From assembly GCF_022430525.1 (NCBI RefSeq), contig NZ_CP092519.1:62001-126000 (forward strand): 64,000 nucleotides of DNA, given 5' to 3'. A program made the translations under genes and the position numbers. The notes beneath the pieces were generated by a model that ran no database searches, was not told the origin of the DNA, and saw only the letters and a program-made list of their open reading frames with translations. Below, piece after piece: positions 1-7,357 of this stretch; position 1 is the stretch's first letter, and every line of letters begins with the position of its first letter. The DNA is from Cetobacterium somerae (GTDB lineage: Bacteria > Fusobacteriota > Fusobacteriia > Fusobacteriales > Fusobacteriaceae).

Positions 1-492
1 GACTTAATATTAGGATTACCTGGTGAAAGTGTTGAAGATATATTAAATACTTTGAACGAGCTTGAAAAATATGATATAGAAAACTTAACGGTTCATGCCT
101 TAGCTAAAAAAAAGGGATCACCTCTATATCATGAAGATTTTGAGGAATCTGAAGTTGAAAGAATGTTAGTTGAAAATGCAATAAGTGAACTTGTAAAAAG
201 GAAAGGAATGGAACCTTACTATATGTATCGTCAAAAAAATAGTTTAGATTGGGGAGAAAATGTAGGATACTCTATTCCAGGAGCTGAATCTAGATTTAAT
301 ATAGAGATGATAGAAGAAAATCAACAAACTATGGGTCTTGGTGGTGGAGCTATAAGTAAAGCCATTCATAAAGAAACAGAATATATTGATCAAATAGAAA
401 GATTAGTTAATCCTAAAGATCCAGCATTATATATTGCAGAGATGAGAATGAGACACAATAAGAAAATAGAACTTTTTTCTAAGGAGATATAA
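1..492 (+). CDS. hemZ: Coproporphyrinogen dehydrogenase HemZ-like radical SAM protein (3' part only)
   Basis: The frame is open from base 1, so only about the last 163 codons are in the window and the radical-SAM CxxxCxxC motif lies upstream. The visible part opens with DLILGLPGE, the conserved barrel motif of HemN/HemZ-type radical SAM enzymes. It continues into a C-terminal domain with YYMYRQKN, ENVGYSIPG and GLGGGAISK, which match HemZ (the B. subtilis-type oxygen-independent coproporphyrinogen oxidase family) better than HemN. The expected role is anaerobic tetrapyrrole synthesis, although many HemN/Z relatives have other roles. The stop is directly followed by the next gene, so they are probably co-transcribed. 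A TTG at 52 is internal and not the real start. Confidence 0.85.
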   Translation, partial: DLILGLPGESVEDILNTLNELEKYDIENLTVHALAKKKGSPLYHEDFEESEVERMLVENAISELVKRKGMEPYYMYRQKNSLDWGENVGYSIPGAESRFNIEMIEENQQTMGLGGGAISKAIHKETEYIDQIERLVNPKDPALYIAEMRMRHNKKIELFSKEI

Positions 493-493
493 T

Positions 494-991
494 ATGAAAA
501 AGTTAATTTTTTCAATTTTAATTTTATTAATATCAACTTTTTCTTATGGAATAATTGAAAGTGAATTTAAAGTTATTGAGAGTAAAAATACACTAGATGC
601 TCAAAATTTACTTTTAGATATTAATAAAGCAAGTAAAAGTGATATGTTAAAAAACGGAATATCTCAAAGTTATGTGGATAAAATAATAGAATATAGAGAT
701 ATAACTGGTGGATATAAAAAATTAAACGAAATGACTAGAATATCTGGAATTGGAAAAAAGACTTATGAAAAGCTAAAAGTAAAGTTTAAAGAGCCACAAA
801 ATATTAAACTAAATAGATTTAATATCAATAAGGCAGATGATAAAACTTTAATATATTATGGATTTAGTAAAAAAGAGATACAAAGCATTAGAAAATACCA
901 TGAAAATAGTACTATTAGAAATAATTTGGAATTAAAAAAAATTATTTCCAGTAAAAAATATGAAGATTTAAAAGATTATATCGATTATTAG
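494..991 (+). CDS. Secreted helix-hairpin-helix (ComEA-like) protein
   Basis: This 165-residue protein starts with a clear signal peptide (MKK, then a hydrophobic stretch ending near residue 19). Residues about 40-95 carry the ComEA-type repeat: DINKAS, then IIEYRDITGGYKKLNEM, then ISGIGKKTYEKLK, with a GIG hairpin typical of non-specific DNA binding. A degenerate second repeat begins at FNINKADD (about residue 109) but has no glycine hairpin. ComEA proteins bind incoming DNA at the envelope during natural transformation. No other competence gene is nearby, so the function here is inferred from the domain only. The start has an AAGGAGAT site overlapping the hemZ end, and only one base separates the two genes. 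Confidence 0.75.
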   Translation: MKKLIFSILILLISTFSYGIIESEFKVIESKNTLDAQNLLLDINKASKSDMLKNGISQSYVDKIIEYRDITGGYKKLNEMTRISGIGKKTYEKLKVKFKEPQNIKLNRFNINKADDKTLIYYGFSKKEIQSIRKYHENSTIRNNLELKKIISSKKYEDLKDYIDY

Positions 992-1001
992 AGGTGAAAA
1001 A

Positions 1002-1883
1002 ATGAGTAGATTAATTAGAGGTGTAAGTAAAAATGCAAGATTTGTTCTTGTAGATACAAAAGATATTGTACAGGAAGCTTTAGATATTCATAAGTGTAGT
1101 CCAACTGCTATATCAGCTTTTGGAAGACTTCTTTCAGCTGGAGTTATGATGGGAGCAACCCTAAAAGGAAATGATATACTAACACTTAGAACAATGACAG
1201 ATGGACCTTTATCAAGTATGGTAGTAACAGTTGATAAGGATGGTGTAAAAGGTTATGTTTCAAATCCAGAAGCAGATTTACCAGCAAAAGAGAATGGACA
1301 ACCAGATGTTCAAGCTTTAGTAGGAAGAGGAACTTTAAATGTTATCAAAGATTTAGGTTTAAAGGATCCTTATGTTGGAGTATCAACAATAGAAAGCGGA
1401 GAGATTGCATATGATATTGCATATTATTATGTAACTTCAGAGCAAACACCTACAGTAATAGCTTTAGGTGTAGATTTAGAAAATGAAACAACTGTTAGAT
1501 CAGCTGGTGGATACATGATTCAGCTTTTACCAGATGCAGAAGAAAATTTTATAGTAGAGTTAGAGAAGAAAATAGGAGCTATTAGAAGTGTAACAGAATT
1601 ATTTAAAGGTGGAATGGATTTAGAAAGAATCTTACACCTTTTATATGAGGATATGAATGATGAAAGTCATGAGAAATTAGTAGAACCATATGAAATTTTA
1701 GACTCAAAAGAGATAAAATATAATTGTAATTGTGATAAAGAGAAATTCTATAAAGGAATTATAACTTTAGGAAAAGAGCAATTAGAAGAGATATTAGCTG
1801 AAAGAGGAGAGGTAGAAGCTGAGTGTCATTTCTGTGGAAAGAGATACTCATTTAAAAGAGAGGATTTAGGTGAGATATTGTGA
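1002..1883 (+). CDS. hslO: 33 kDa redox-regulated chaperonin Hsp33
   Basis: A full-length (293 aa) Hsp33. This cytosolic holdase is activated when its zinc-binding cysteines are oxidised. The N-terminal domain carries the family signatures HKCSPTA and GRLLSAGVMMGATLKG. The C-terminal redox switch is intact: Cys242 and Cys244 (CNC) with Cys275 and Cys278 (CHFC), the CxC...CxxC zinc pattern. The ATG is preceded by AGAGGTG. Its last codons overlap the GTG start of the next gene (GTGA, four bases), so it is translationally coupled to the DUF969-DUF979-pcp genes. It likely protects protein during oxidative or hypochlorite stress, which an anaerobe meets at inflamed or aerated sites. Confidence 0.95.
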   Translation: MSRLIRGVSKNARFVLVDTKDIVQEALDIHKCSPTAISAFGRLLSAGVMMGATLKGNDILTLRTMTDGPLSSMVVTVDKDGVKGYVSNPEADLPAKENGQPDVQALVGRGTLNVIKDLGLKDPYVGVSTIESGEIAYDIAYYYVTSEQTPTVIALGVDLENETTVRSAGGYMIQLLPDAEENFIVELEKKIGAIRSVTELFKGGMDLERILHLLYEDMNDESHEKLVEPYEILDSKEIKYNCNCDKEKFYKGIITLGKEQLEEILAERGEVEAECHFCGKRYSFKREDLGEIL

Positions 1884-2542
1884 TTAAATTAATAGGGGTA
1901 TTAATTATTCTAATTGGATTTATAATCAAATTAGATACTATAGCTGTTGTTTTAATAGCTGGAATAGCAACAGGACTTGTTGCGGGAATTGACTTTATCG
2001 AGGTTTTAAATATTTTAGGAACAGCTTTTGTTCAAACTAGATATATGACATTATTACTTTTAACACTTTCTGTAGTTGGAATACTAGAAAGAAATGGTTT
2101 AAGAGAAAGAGCTTCAATTTGTATATCAAAACTAAAAGGTGCAACAGCTGGAAAAGTATTATCAATATATGTAACAGTAAGAATGTTAGCAGCAGTTTTA
2201 TCTATGAGATTAGGTGGACATGTTCAATTTATTAGACCATTAATTTATCCTATGGCAAAAGGTGCTATTGAGAAGGATGGAGTAGTATCAGAAGAGTTAG
2301 ATGAAGATTTAAAAGGAATAACTAACGCTTCAGAGAATTATGCTAACTTCTTTGGACAAAATGTTTTCGTAGCATCTTCAGGAGTTCTTTTAATTGTTGG
2401 AACTTTACAAGAGTTAGGTGTAAAAGTAGAAGCATACGATGTAGCTAAAGCTTCAATACCAGTTGCACTAATAACTTTAGTATTAGCATATTTCCAATAC
2501 TACCGTTTAGATAGAAAAATTAAAAAGTTAAGAGCAAAGTAG
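1880..2542 (+). CDS. DUF969 membrane protein, probable 5-oxoproline permease subunit
   Basis: A 220-residue polytopic membrane protein with hydrophobic segments at about 3-40, 50-70, 95-115 and 165-205. The motif RLGGHVQFIRPLIYPMAKGA followed by NASENYANFFGQNVFVAS is characteristic of DUF969. It starts at a GTG that overlaps the hslO stop. DUF969 proteins occur next to DUF979 proteins and to pyrrolidone-carboxylate peptidase or 5-oxoprolinase genes, and the same trio is present here. From that context I infer a two-component transporter for 5-oxoproline (pyroglutamate) or pyroglutamyl peptides. Transport has not been read from the sequence itself. Confidence 0.8.
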   Translation: MIKLIGVLIILIGFIIKLDTIAVVLIAGIATGLVAGIDFIEVLNILGTAFVQTRYMTLLLLTLSVVGILERNGLRERASICISKLKGATAGKVLSIYVTVRMLAAVLSMRLGGHVQFIRPLIYPMAKGAIEKDGVVSEELDEDLKGITNASENYANFFGQNVFVASSGVLLIVGTLQELGVKVEAYDVAKASIPVALITLVLAYFQYYRLDRKIKKLRAK

Positions 2543-2554
2543 GAGGCAAAATTA

Positions 2555-3472
2555 ATGGATGTAAAGATGTTATTAGAATTTATGTATATACTTTGCGGAA
2601 TTATTTTATTAATAAGTGGTGTATATTCATTTTTAGATAAAAATAATCCTAAAAGAATAGGATCAGCGGCATTTTGGATGATATTTGGTTTCTTATTTAT
2701 TGGTGGGCCACATGTAAATCCATCAATAGTAGGAGGGTTACTACTAGTAATGGGAGTTTTAAGTGCTACAAAATCTGTTTCACTTGCTTCGTTTACAACG
2801 AGTACAGAGGAGTTTAGAGAAAAGCAAGCTCATAAAATTGGAAATATGTTATTTGTTCCAGCTGGTTTGATAGGAGTTGTAGCTTTTTCGATAGCTCAAT
2901 TTACAAAATTAGGTGGTTTAATAGGATTAGGAATTGGAGCGATAGTTGCCTTAATTGTTACTATGATAGTAACAAAAGAAAAGTTTGATAAAATTCCTTA
3001 TGATTCAAGTAGAATTTTACAACAGATGGGTCCAACAGTTATTTTACCACAACTTTTAGGATCTTTAGGTTCTGTATTTGCTAAAGCTGGAGTTGGAACT
3101 GTAATTGCTGGAATAATGGGAAGTGTGGTTCCAGAAGGAAATATTTTAGCAGGAGTAACTGTTTATTGTTTAGCAATGGCTATATTCACAATGATTATGG
3201 GAAATGGATTTGCGGCTTTTGCAGTTATAACAGCAGGAATAGGTTATCCATTTGTTATAGCTCAAGGTGGGAATCCAGCAGTAGTTGGAGCGCTAGGATT
3301 AACAGCAGGATTCTGTGGAACTTTATTAACACCAATGGGAGCTAACTTCAATATAGTTCCAGCATCGATACTAGAGATGAAAAATAAAAATGGTGTAATA
3401 TTAAAGCAAGTAGGTGTAGCGGTACCTCTTCTTGCAATACATGTTGTATTAATGTATTTCTTAGCATTTTAA
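2555..3472 (+). CDS. DUF979 membrane protein, probable 5-oxoproline permease subunit
   Basis: A 305-residue protein with around eight to ten membrane segments and the DUF979 family pattern, including GGPHVNPSIVGGLL near residue 50, LPQLLGSLGSVFAKAGVG near 170 and the loop GFCGTLLTPMGANFNIVPA near 260. It follows the DUF969 gene by 12 bases with an AGGAGG site and precedes pcp by 18 bases. The two DUF proteins are presumed to act together. The Thr/Asn-rich re-entrant-like loop late in the protein looks like a substrate or ion site, which is inference. Confidence 0.8.
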   Translation: MDVKMLLEFMYILCGIILLISGVYSFLDKNNPKRIGSAAFWMIFGFLFIGGPHVNPSIVGGLLLVMGVLSATKSVSLASFTTSTEEFREKQAHKIGNMLFVPAGLIGVVAFSIAQFTKLGGLIGLGIGAIVALIVTMIVTKEKFDKIPYDSSRILQQMGPTVILPQLLGSLGSVFAKAGVGTVIAGIMGSVVPEGNILAGVTVYCLAMAIFTMIMGNGFAAFAVITAGIGYPFVIAQGGNPAVVGALGLTAGFCGTLLTPMGANFNIVPASILEMKNKNGVILKQVGVAVPLLAIHVVLMYFLAF

Positions 3473-3490
3473 TTTTTAGGAGGTAGTGTA

Positions 3491-4132
3491 ATGAAAGTTT
3501 TAATTACAGGTTTTGATCCATTTGGAGGAGAAAGTATAAATCCAGCGTGGGAAGCAGTGAAGGCAATGAAAGATAATATTGATGGTATAGAGGTAATAAA
3601 ATTACAAATACCAACAGTTTTCAAAAAATCAGCTGAAAAACTATTTGCAGGAATAGAAGAGCATAAACCAGATGCTGTTATATGTATTGGACAGGCTGGT
3701 GGAAGATACGATATGTCGGTTGAAAGAATAGCTATTAATATGGATGATGGTAGAATTCCAGATAATGAAGGATATCAACCAATCGACACTCCAGTTTATG
3801 AGGATGGAGAAAATGCTTACTTTGCAACACTTCCTATTAAAGGAATCGTTGAAGAGATTAAGTTAGCAAAAATACCAGCATCGGTATCAAATACGGCTGG
3901 AACATATGTATGTAATCATATAATGTACTCATTACTTTATTATATATCAAAAAACAATTTAAATGTAAAAGGTGGATTTATTCATGTTCCTTATATAACA
4001 GAGCAAGTTGTTGATAAGAAAAATATGCCTTATATGGAAGTTACAACTATAACAAAAGCATTAGAGTGTGCAGTTCAAGCTTTAAATAAATATGAAATTG
4101 ATGTAAAAGTTTCAGGTGGTAAAGAGTTTTAA
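3491..4132 (+). CDS. pcp: Pyrrolidone-carboxylate peptidase (pyroglutamyl peptidase I)
   Basis: A full-length (213 aa) C15-family cysteine peptidase that removes N-terminal pyroglutamate from peptides. It begins with [19 protein letters not shown], the family N-terminus. The catalytic triad is visible: Glu78 in SVERIAIN, Cys141 in [10 protein letters not shown] and His165 in [12 protein letters not shown]. These sit at nearly the same spacing as in the Bacillus enzyme. It is the last gene of the DUF969-DUF979-pcp unit, which links peptide trimming to uptake or export of 5-oxoproline. A strong hairpin terminator follows at once. Confidence 0.95.
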   Translation: MKVLITGFDPFGGESINPAWEAVKAMKDNIDGIEVIKLQIPTVFKKSAEKLFAGIEEHKPDAVICIGQAGGRYDMSVERIAINMDDGRIPDNEGYQPIDTPVYEDGENAYFATLPIKGIVEEIKLAKIPASVSNTAGTYVCNHIMYSLLYYISKNNLNVKGGFIHVPYITEQVVDKKNMPYMEVTTITKALECAVQALNKYEIDVKVSGGKEF

Positions 4133-4134
4133 TG

Positions 4135-4166
4135 AAAAAAGCCCGTCGTAATGATGGGCTTTTTTA
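4135..4166. terminator. Bidirectional intrinsic terminator between pcp and the groES-like gene
   Basis: Stem GCCCGTC (4141-4147) pairs with GATGGGC (4153-4159) across a five-base loop, flanked by an A-run on the left and a T-run on the right. It can therefore stop transcripts from both converging genes. Confidence 0.9.
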
Positions 4167-4442
4167 CTATTCTTCAATAATACCAAGAACTTCATCTAAC
4201 TCTAATAAAATTTGTTCTTTAGAAGAGTCATTTATTTTGATTCCAGATTTTTTAGAAAAGATAACTTTATCATTAATATTAAATAAAGAGTTTACTTCAG
4301 AATTAGAGCTTAAAGAGATTATTTCTCCAACTCTGTAATTTTTTTCCTCGTTATTTTGAATTAATATAATTCCTGTAGATGTTTTTTCTTCTAAATTTAT
4401 AGTTTTAACAAGAATTCTTTTACCAATAGGTTTAATTTTCAT
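4167..4442 (-). CDS. Divergent GroES-like co-chaperonin (orphan)
   Basis: This 91-residue protein matches the Cpn10 fold along its whole length: MKIKPIGKRILVK at the start, EEKTSTGIILI (the mobile-loop region), GEIISLS, NINDKVIFSKKSG and a C-terminal LDEVLGIIEE. The mobile loop keeps the hydrophobic GIILI tripeptide region that docks on GroEL. Compared with ordinary GroES it lacks the Gly-rich roof loop and replaces the usual GEVVAVG segment with GEIISLS. No groEL gene is next to it. It has a strong AGGAGG site and lies behind an unusual structured leader with its own promoter. It may be a second, specialised co-chaperonin or a GroEL modulator, and the housekeeping groES is presumably elsewhere. 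Confidence 0.75.
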   Translation of the reverse strand: MKIKPIGKRILVKTINLEEKTSTGIILIQNNEEKNYRVGEIISLSSNSEVNSLFNINDKVIFSKKSGIKINDSSKEQILLELDEVLGIIEE

Positions 4443-4695
4443 TTTTACCTCCTAAAATATTTTAAGATAATAAAATTGTAGCAAAAAAAAATAAAAAAGC
4501 AATAAAAATAAAAGAAGAGATGACGGGAACATCTCTTCTTAAAACGGGTTTCAACCAATCAACTGGAGGGTTGCTGGTTATTTATATAATAAGTTTAGCA
4601 CCTTATTATTAATTTATGATATAATTAAATAAAGATACGTTGTTTATTTAATTTAGTAAAAAAAATACCTAAAAAAAACGATATGAGTTTTACAA
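4443..4695 (-). ncRNA. Structured 5' leader of the groES-like gene, with internal terminator
   Basis: Read on the minus strand from the promoter at 4701-4729, the leader holds four stem-loops in order. First is an 11-bp stem 4653-4643/4633-4623. Second is an 8-bp stem 4609-4602/4593-4586 with loop GTGCTAAA. Third is AACCAgCAAC pairing with GTTGatTGGTT (about 4579-4551). Fourth is an 11-bp stem 4540-4530/4522-4512 followed by TTTTATTTTT. The last is a good intrinsic terminator about 70 bases before the start codon. A terminator inside a roughly 250-base leader suggests attenuation or a riboswitch. I do not recognise the class, and it could also be a separate small RNA. Confidence 0.55.
4512..4540 (-). 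terminator. Leader terminator upstream of the groES-like gene
   Basis: An 11-bp perfect stem (AAGAAGAGATG with CATCTCTTCTT) and seven-base loop. On the minus strand it is followed by a T-rich run, while on the plus strand it is followed by AAAACGGG, so it works only leftward. Confidence 0.7.
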
Positions 4696-4700
4696 GGTAA

Positions 4701-4729
4701 AATATACATTAAAAAAAAGGGTTTGTCAA
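4701..4729 (-). promoter_or_regulatory. Consensus sigma70-type promoter for the groES-like leader
   Basis: On the minus strand TTGACA (4729-4724) and TATATT (4706-4701) are separated by exactly 17 bases. The predicted transcript start is near 4694. Confidence 0.75.
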
Positions 4730-4751
4730 TAAAAAAATAAAGGAGACGGGG

Positions 4752-5933
4752 ATGGATTTTAAAAGTCAAAATAAAAACATTACAAATTTATTGAAATTTA
4801 TTAATCAATGTGGTGGGTCTAATAAATTGGAAATAGCTGAAAACATAATGGTTTCACCAGCTGCGTTAACAAAAATTTCTAAAAAATTACTTGGGGATAA
4901 TGTATTAGTTGAAAAAAAGTATATAGATGAAAATAATAGAAAAAAAAATCTTTTACTAATAAATTATGAAAGATTTTGTTCAATAGGTGTACTAATCGAA
5001 GAAAATTTTACAAAGGTTATTTTAACAAATTTAAAAAATGATGTTTTGGGTGAATTAAAATTTGAAAATAACTATAATGGTGATTTTGACGAGTATTTAA
5101 AAGCTTTGCTTGAATTTATTGAAAAACTTGCAAAAGAAAATAAAGTTTTACCTGAGAAAATATTAGGTGTTGGTGTTGTGGTAACTAATGAGTTTATTGT
5201 AAAAAAATCACTAGATTTATTTAAAGAGGATAGATTTTTAACTTTAAAAAAATCTATCATGGATAAATTTTCAGGATATGTATTTGTAGAAACTGAAATT
5301 AGAGCAGAAGCTTTATATGAAGCTTTTTTAGCTCCAGAATATAAAGATTTTTTCTTGGTCAAGTATGGAGAAAAAAGAGGAAGTGCTATTATTATAGATA
5401 ATAAGCTTGTAAATCCAGCTATTTCTCATTATAGATCAATGGGAACTAGACATTTTATAGTAGAGCCTAACTCAGATATATATTGTGAAATTTGTAAGAA
5501 AAAAGGATGCTTTGATACAATGGTTTCTCCTAAAAATATATTTGAAGAAATTTTAAAGGAAAATAATTATTCAAATCGTATAGTAGAAATGTATAAAAAT
5601 ATGAGTTTTGAAGAGTTTATAAAAAGGGCAGAAAGCGGAGAGATAACAGAGTGTAAAGCACTTAGAAAAGTAGCAAGATATATTGCAATTCTTATGATTA
5701 ATCACAATAATTTATTACCTTTAGATACTTTTTTACTTTCTGGAAGAGTATTTAAAAGTTCGCTTTTCCTAAATTATTTAAAAATGTATTTACAAGAGTT
5801 TCAACTAGGAGAGGTTCATGAAAAACTTATAGTTTTAGATAAACATGTATTTAGAGAAGAGCTAGTAGCTTCATTCTTACCAATAAACTATATTTTTTAT
5901 AATTATCACTTTCAAGATAATTTAGAAGAATAA
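4752..5933 (+). CDS. ROK-family transcriptional regulator
   Basis: A 393-residue protein. Residues about 1-65 form a winged helix-turn-helix (NKLEIAENIMVSPAALTKISKKLLGDNVLVEKK). Residues about 80-390 form the ROK sugar-kinase-like fold, including GVGVVVTNEFIV. The ROK zinc motif is present as CEICKKKGCFDTMVS. The usual DxGxT-type ATP site of true ROK kinases is weak, which points to a repressor that senses a sugar (NagC/XylR type). It stands alone with its own terminator, just upstream of a porin gene in the same direction, and it may control that porin or gldA. The target is inference. Confidence 0.85.
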   Translation: MDFKSQNKNITNLLKFINQCGGSNKLEIAENIMVSPAALTKISKKLLGDNVLVEKKYIDENNRKKNLLLINYERFCSIGVLIEENFTKVILTNLKNDVLGELKFENNYNGDFDEYLKALLEFIEKLAKENKVLPEKILGVGVVVTNEFIVKKSLDLFKEDRFLTLKKSIMDKFSGYVFVETEIRAEALYEAFLAPEYKDFFLVKYGEKRGSAIIIDNKLVNPAISHYRSMGTRHFIVEPNSDIYCEICKKKGCFDTMVSPKNIFEEILKENNYSNRIVEMYKNMSFEEFIKRAESGEITECKALRKVARYIAILMINHNNLLPLDTFLLSGRVFKSSLFLNYLKMYLQEFQLGEVHEKLIVLDKHVFREELVASFLPINYIFYNYHFQDNLEE

Positions 5934-5939
5934 ATTTTA

Positions 5940-5966
5940 AGAGATAGAAATCTATCTCTTTTTTTA
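5940..5966 (+). terminator. Intrinsic terminator of the ROK regulator gene
   Basis: Stem AGAGATAG (5940-5947) with CTATCTCT (5952-5959), loop AAAT, then a T-run. Confidence 0.85.
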
Positions 5967-6084
5967 ATGGATAAATTTCATATAGTAAAATAAAGATAAA
6001 AAAATAAAAGTTAACTTTTCTTTTAAAAATAAGGGTTTATAGATAAAAATAAAATAAAAAAATAATTTACTAAGAAAAATTATA

Positions 6085-6113
6085 TTTACAAATTTAAAAA
6101 AATATTGTATAAA
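6085..6113 (+). promoter_or_regulatory. Promoter of the outer-membrane porin gene
   Basis: TTTACA (6085-6090), 17-base spacer, TATAAA (6108-6113). The predicted transcript start near 6120 lies downstream of the in-frame ATG at 6105 and so rules that ATG out as the start. The stretch 5967-6084 is plain AT-rich sequence in which I see nothing else. Confidence 0.65.
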
Positions 6114-6194
6114 GAATACAGTGGAAAAGAAATATTTTTTTACTATAAAAAATTATTTCTCAAAATAACACAATTAAAAATCGGAGGGGATTTT

Positions 6195-7295
6195 ATGAAA
6201 AAATTAGCACTTTTTTTAGGATCTTTACTTGTTGTAGGAACTGCAGTTCAAGCTAAAGAGGTTGTTGTAGCTCCAGTTGAAGTATCGAAAGAGATTATTG
6301 TTGTAGCTGAGCCTGTAGTTGAAGAGGTTGTAGCACCTGTATTTAGACCAACAGGTTATATTGGAGTAGAGTATAGAGCATATGGAAAGACTGAAGGACA
6401 TGGAGATAGAGTAGCTCCAGGATTTGGAACAGATCCAGGTGTGGCTCAAGATGAGTGGAATAGAGGTTCAAATAAATATTCAAGACTTGAGACAACTTTT
6501 GGTGTTCAAGCAACTGAAAATTTCTCGCTAGAAGGAAGAATTAGAGATTTTAACAATTTAGAAAATGGTGATTCAAATGATAATTATAGTGCACAGGATG
6601 GAACTGAAACAAGATTAAGAGCTTACTATAAGCATAACGATTGGTTTACTTCAAGAGTACAGTATAAAGATGAAGAAGACAATTCTCAAAATTTAGAGTA
6701 CCAGGCAAGATTTATAACATACAAAAATGAAGGTGGATTATTAAGTAGCTTAATCCTAGCTCCAAAAGTATATCATTCATTCCCAAAAGATGGTGGGTCT
6801 AACTATATGAATACTATCGGTATGGATATCGAGTATGCAGGTAACTTACCATTAGGATTTACTTGGGATGGTACAATTTATTTAGATCAAAACTTCTATG
6901 GACAAGATTTCCATACAAATGCTAACTTAACAGATAATAAAGATAAAGATTTTACTGCAACATGGGAAATCTACTTACGTAGAAACTTTGCATTATATAC
7001 AACTGATGCATATGCGATAGACTTCAATTTTGAAGGTGGATATGATCCATACGTATTTGGACAATATGATAAATATACTAAAGATAGTAATGGTGAAACT
7101 ACTAAATCACCTAAGACAACTTATAGCTTATATACACTATTAACTTTAGATGCAACATATAAAATTACAGAAAATGTAGCTGTAAATGCTGGAGTAGGAG
7201 CAGAGTATAGAAACTGGGATAATATAGATCAAAGTTCAGCTTCTCACTGGAGATGGCAACCACTAGCATATGCTGGAATGAAAGTAACATTCTAA
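6195..7295 (+). CDS. Outer-membrane beta-barrel porin
   Basis: The start at 6195 is chosen because it carries the GGAGGGG site and begins a signal peptide (MKKLALFLGSLLVVGTAVQA, cleavage before KEVV). An in-frame ATG at 6105 has no ribosome site. The mature protein opens with a Val/Pro/Glu-rich linker (residues about 21-55, repeated VVAxPVxEE). A barrel of alternating amphipathic strands follows, starting at TGYIGVEYRAYG and ending in a terminal Phe (GMKVTF), the outer-membrane insertion signal. It is one of the fusobacterial porins and distantly resembles the KdgM oligosaccharide-porin type. The substrate is unknown. The neighbouring ROK regulator and glycerol dehydrogenase suggest small sugars or polyols. 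Confidence 0.8.
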   Translation: MKKLALFLGSLLVVGTAVQAKEVVVAPVEVSKEIIVVAEPVVEEVVAPVFRPTGYIGVEYRAYGKTEGHGDRVAPGFGTDPGVAQDEWNRGSNKYSRLETTFGVQATENFSLEGRIRDFNNLENGDSNDNYSAQDGTETRLRAYYKHNDWFTSRVQYKDEEDNSQNLEYQARFITYKNEGGLLSSLILAPKVYHSFPKDGGSNYMNTIGMDIEYAGNLPLGFTWDGTIYLDQNFYGQDFHTNANLTDNKDKDFTATWEIYLRRNFALYTTDAYAIDFNFEGGYDPYVFGQYDKYTKDSNGETTKSPKTTYSLYTLLTLDATYKITENVAVNAGVGAEYRNWDNIDQSSASHWRWQPLAYAGMKVTF

Positions 7296-7310
7296 TAGAT
7301 ATCTAATTAA

Positions 7311-7345
7311 AAAACCCTTGGATTAATCCAAGGGTTTTCTTTTTT
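7311..7345. terminator. Bidirectional terminator between porin and gldA
   Basis: An 11-bp stem AAAACCCTTGG / CCAAGGGTTTT around ATTAAT, with A and T runs on both sides. It serves the two converging genes. Confidence 0.9.
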
Positions 7346-7357
7346 ATAATCAATTTT

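Noticed and set aside
4132-4338. A plus-strand reading frame of 68 codons after pcp.
   Set aside because: It is opposite the well-supported GroES-like gene, runs through the terminator and has no protein-like pattern.
4541-4620. GGTGCTAAA, CAGCAACC and TGAAACCCG words on the minus strand resemble pieces of a SAM-I (S-box) riboswitch.
   Set aside because: They occur in the reverse of the S-box order and the kink-turn and closing helix of SAM-I are absent, so I do not call an S-box.
6105-6194. In-frame N-terminal extension of the porin from an ATG at 6105.
   Set aside because: It has no ribosome site, overlaps the -10 of the promoter and would bury the signal peptide.
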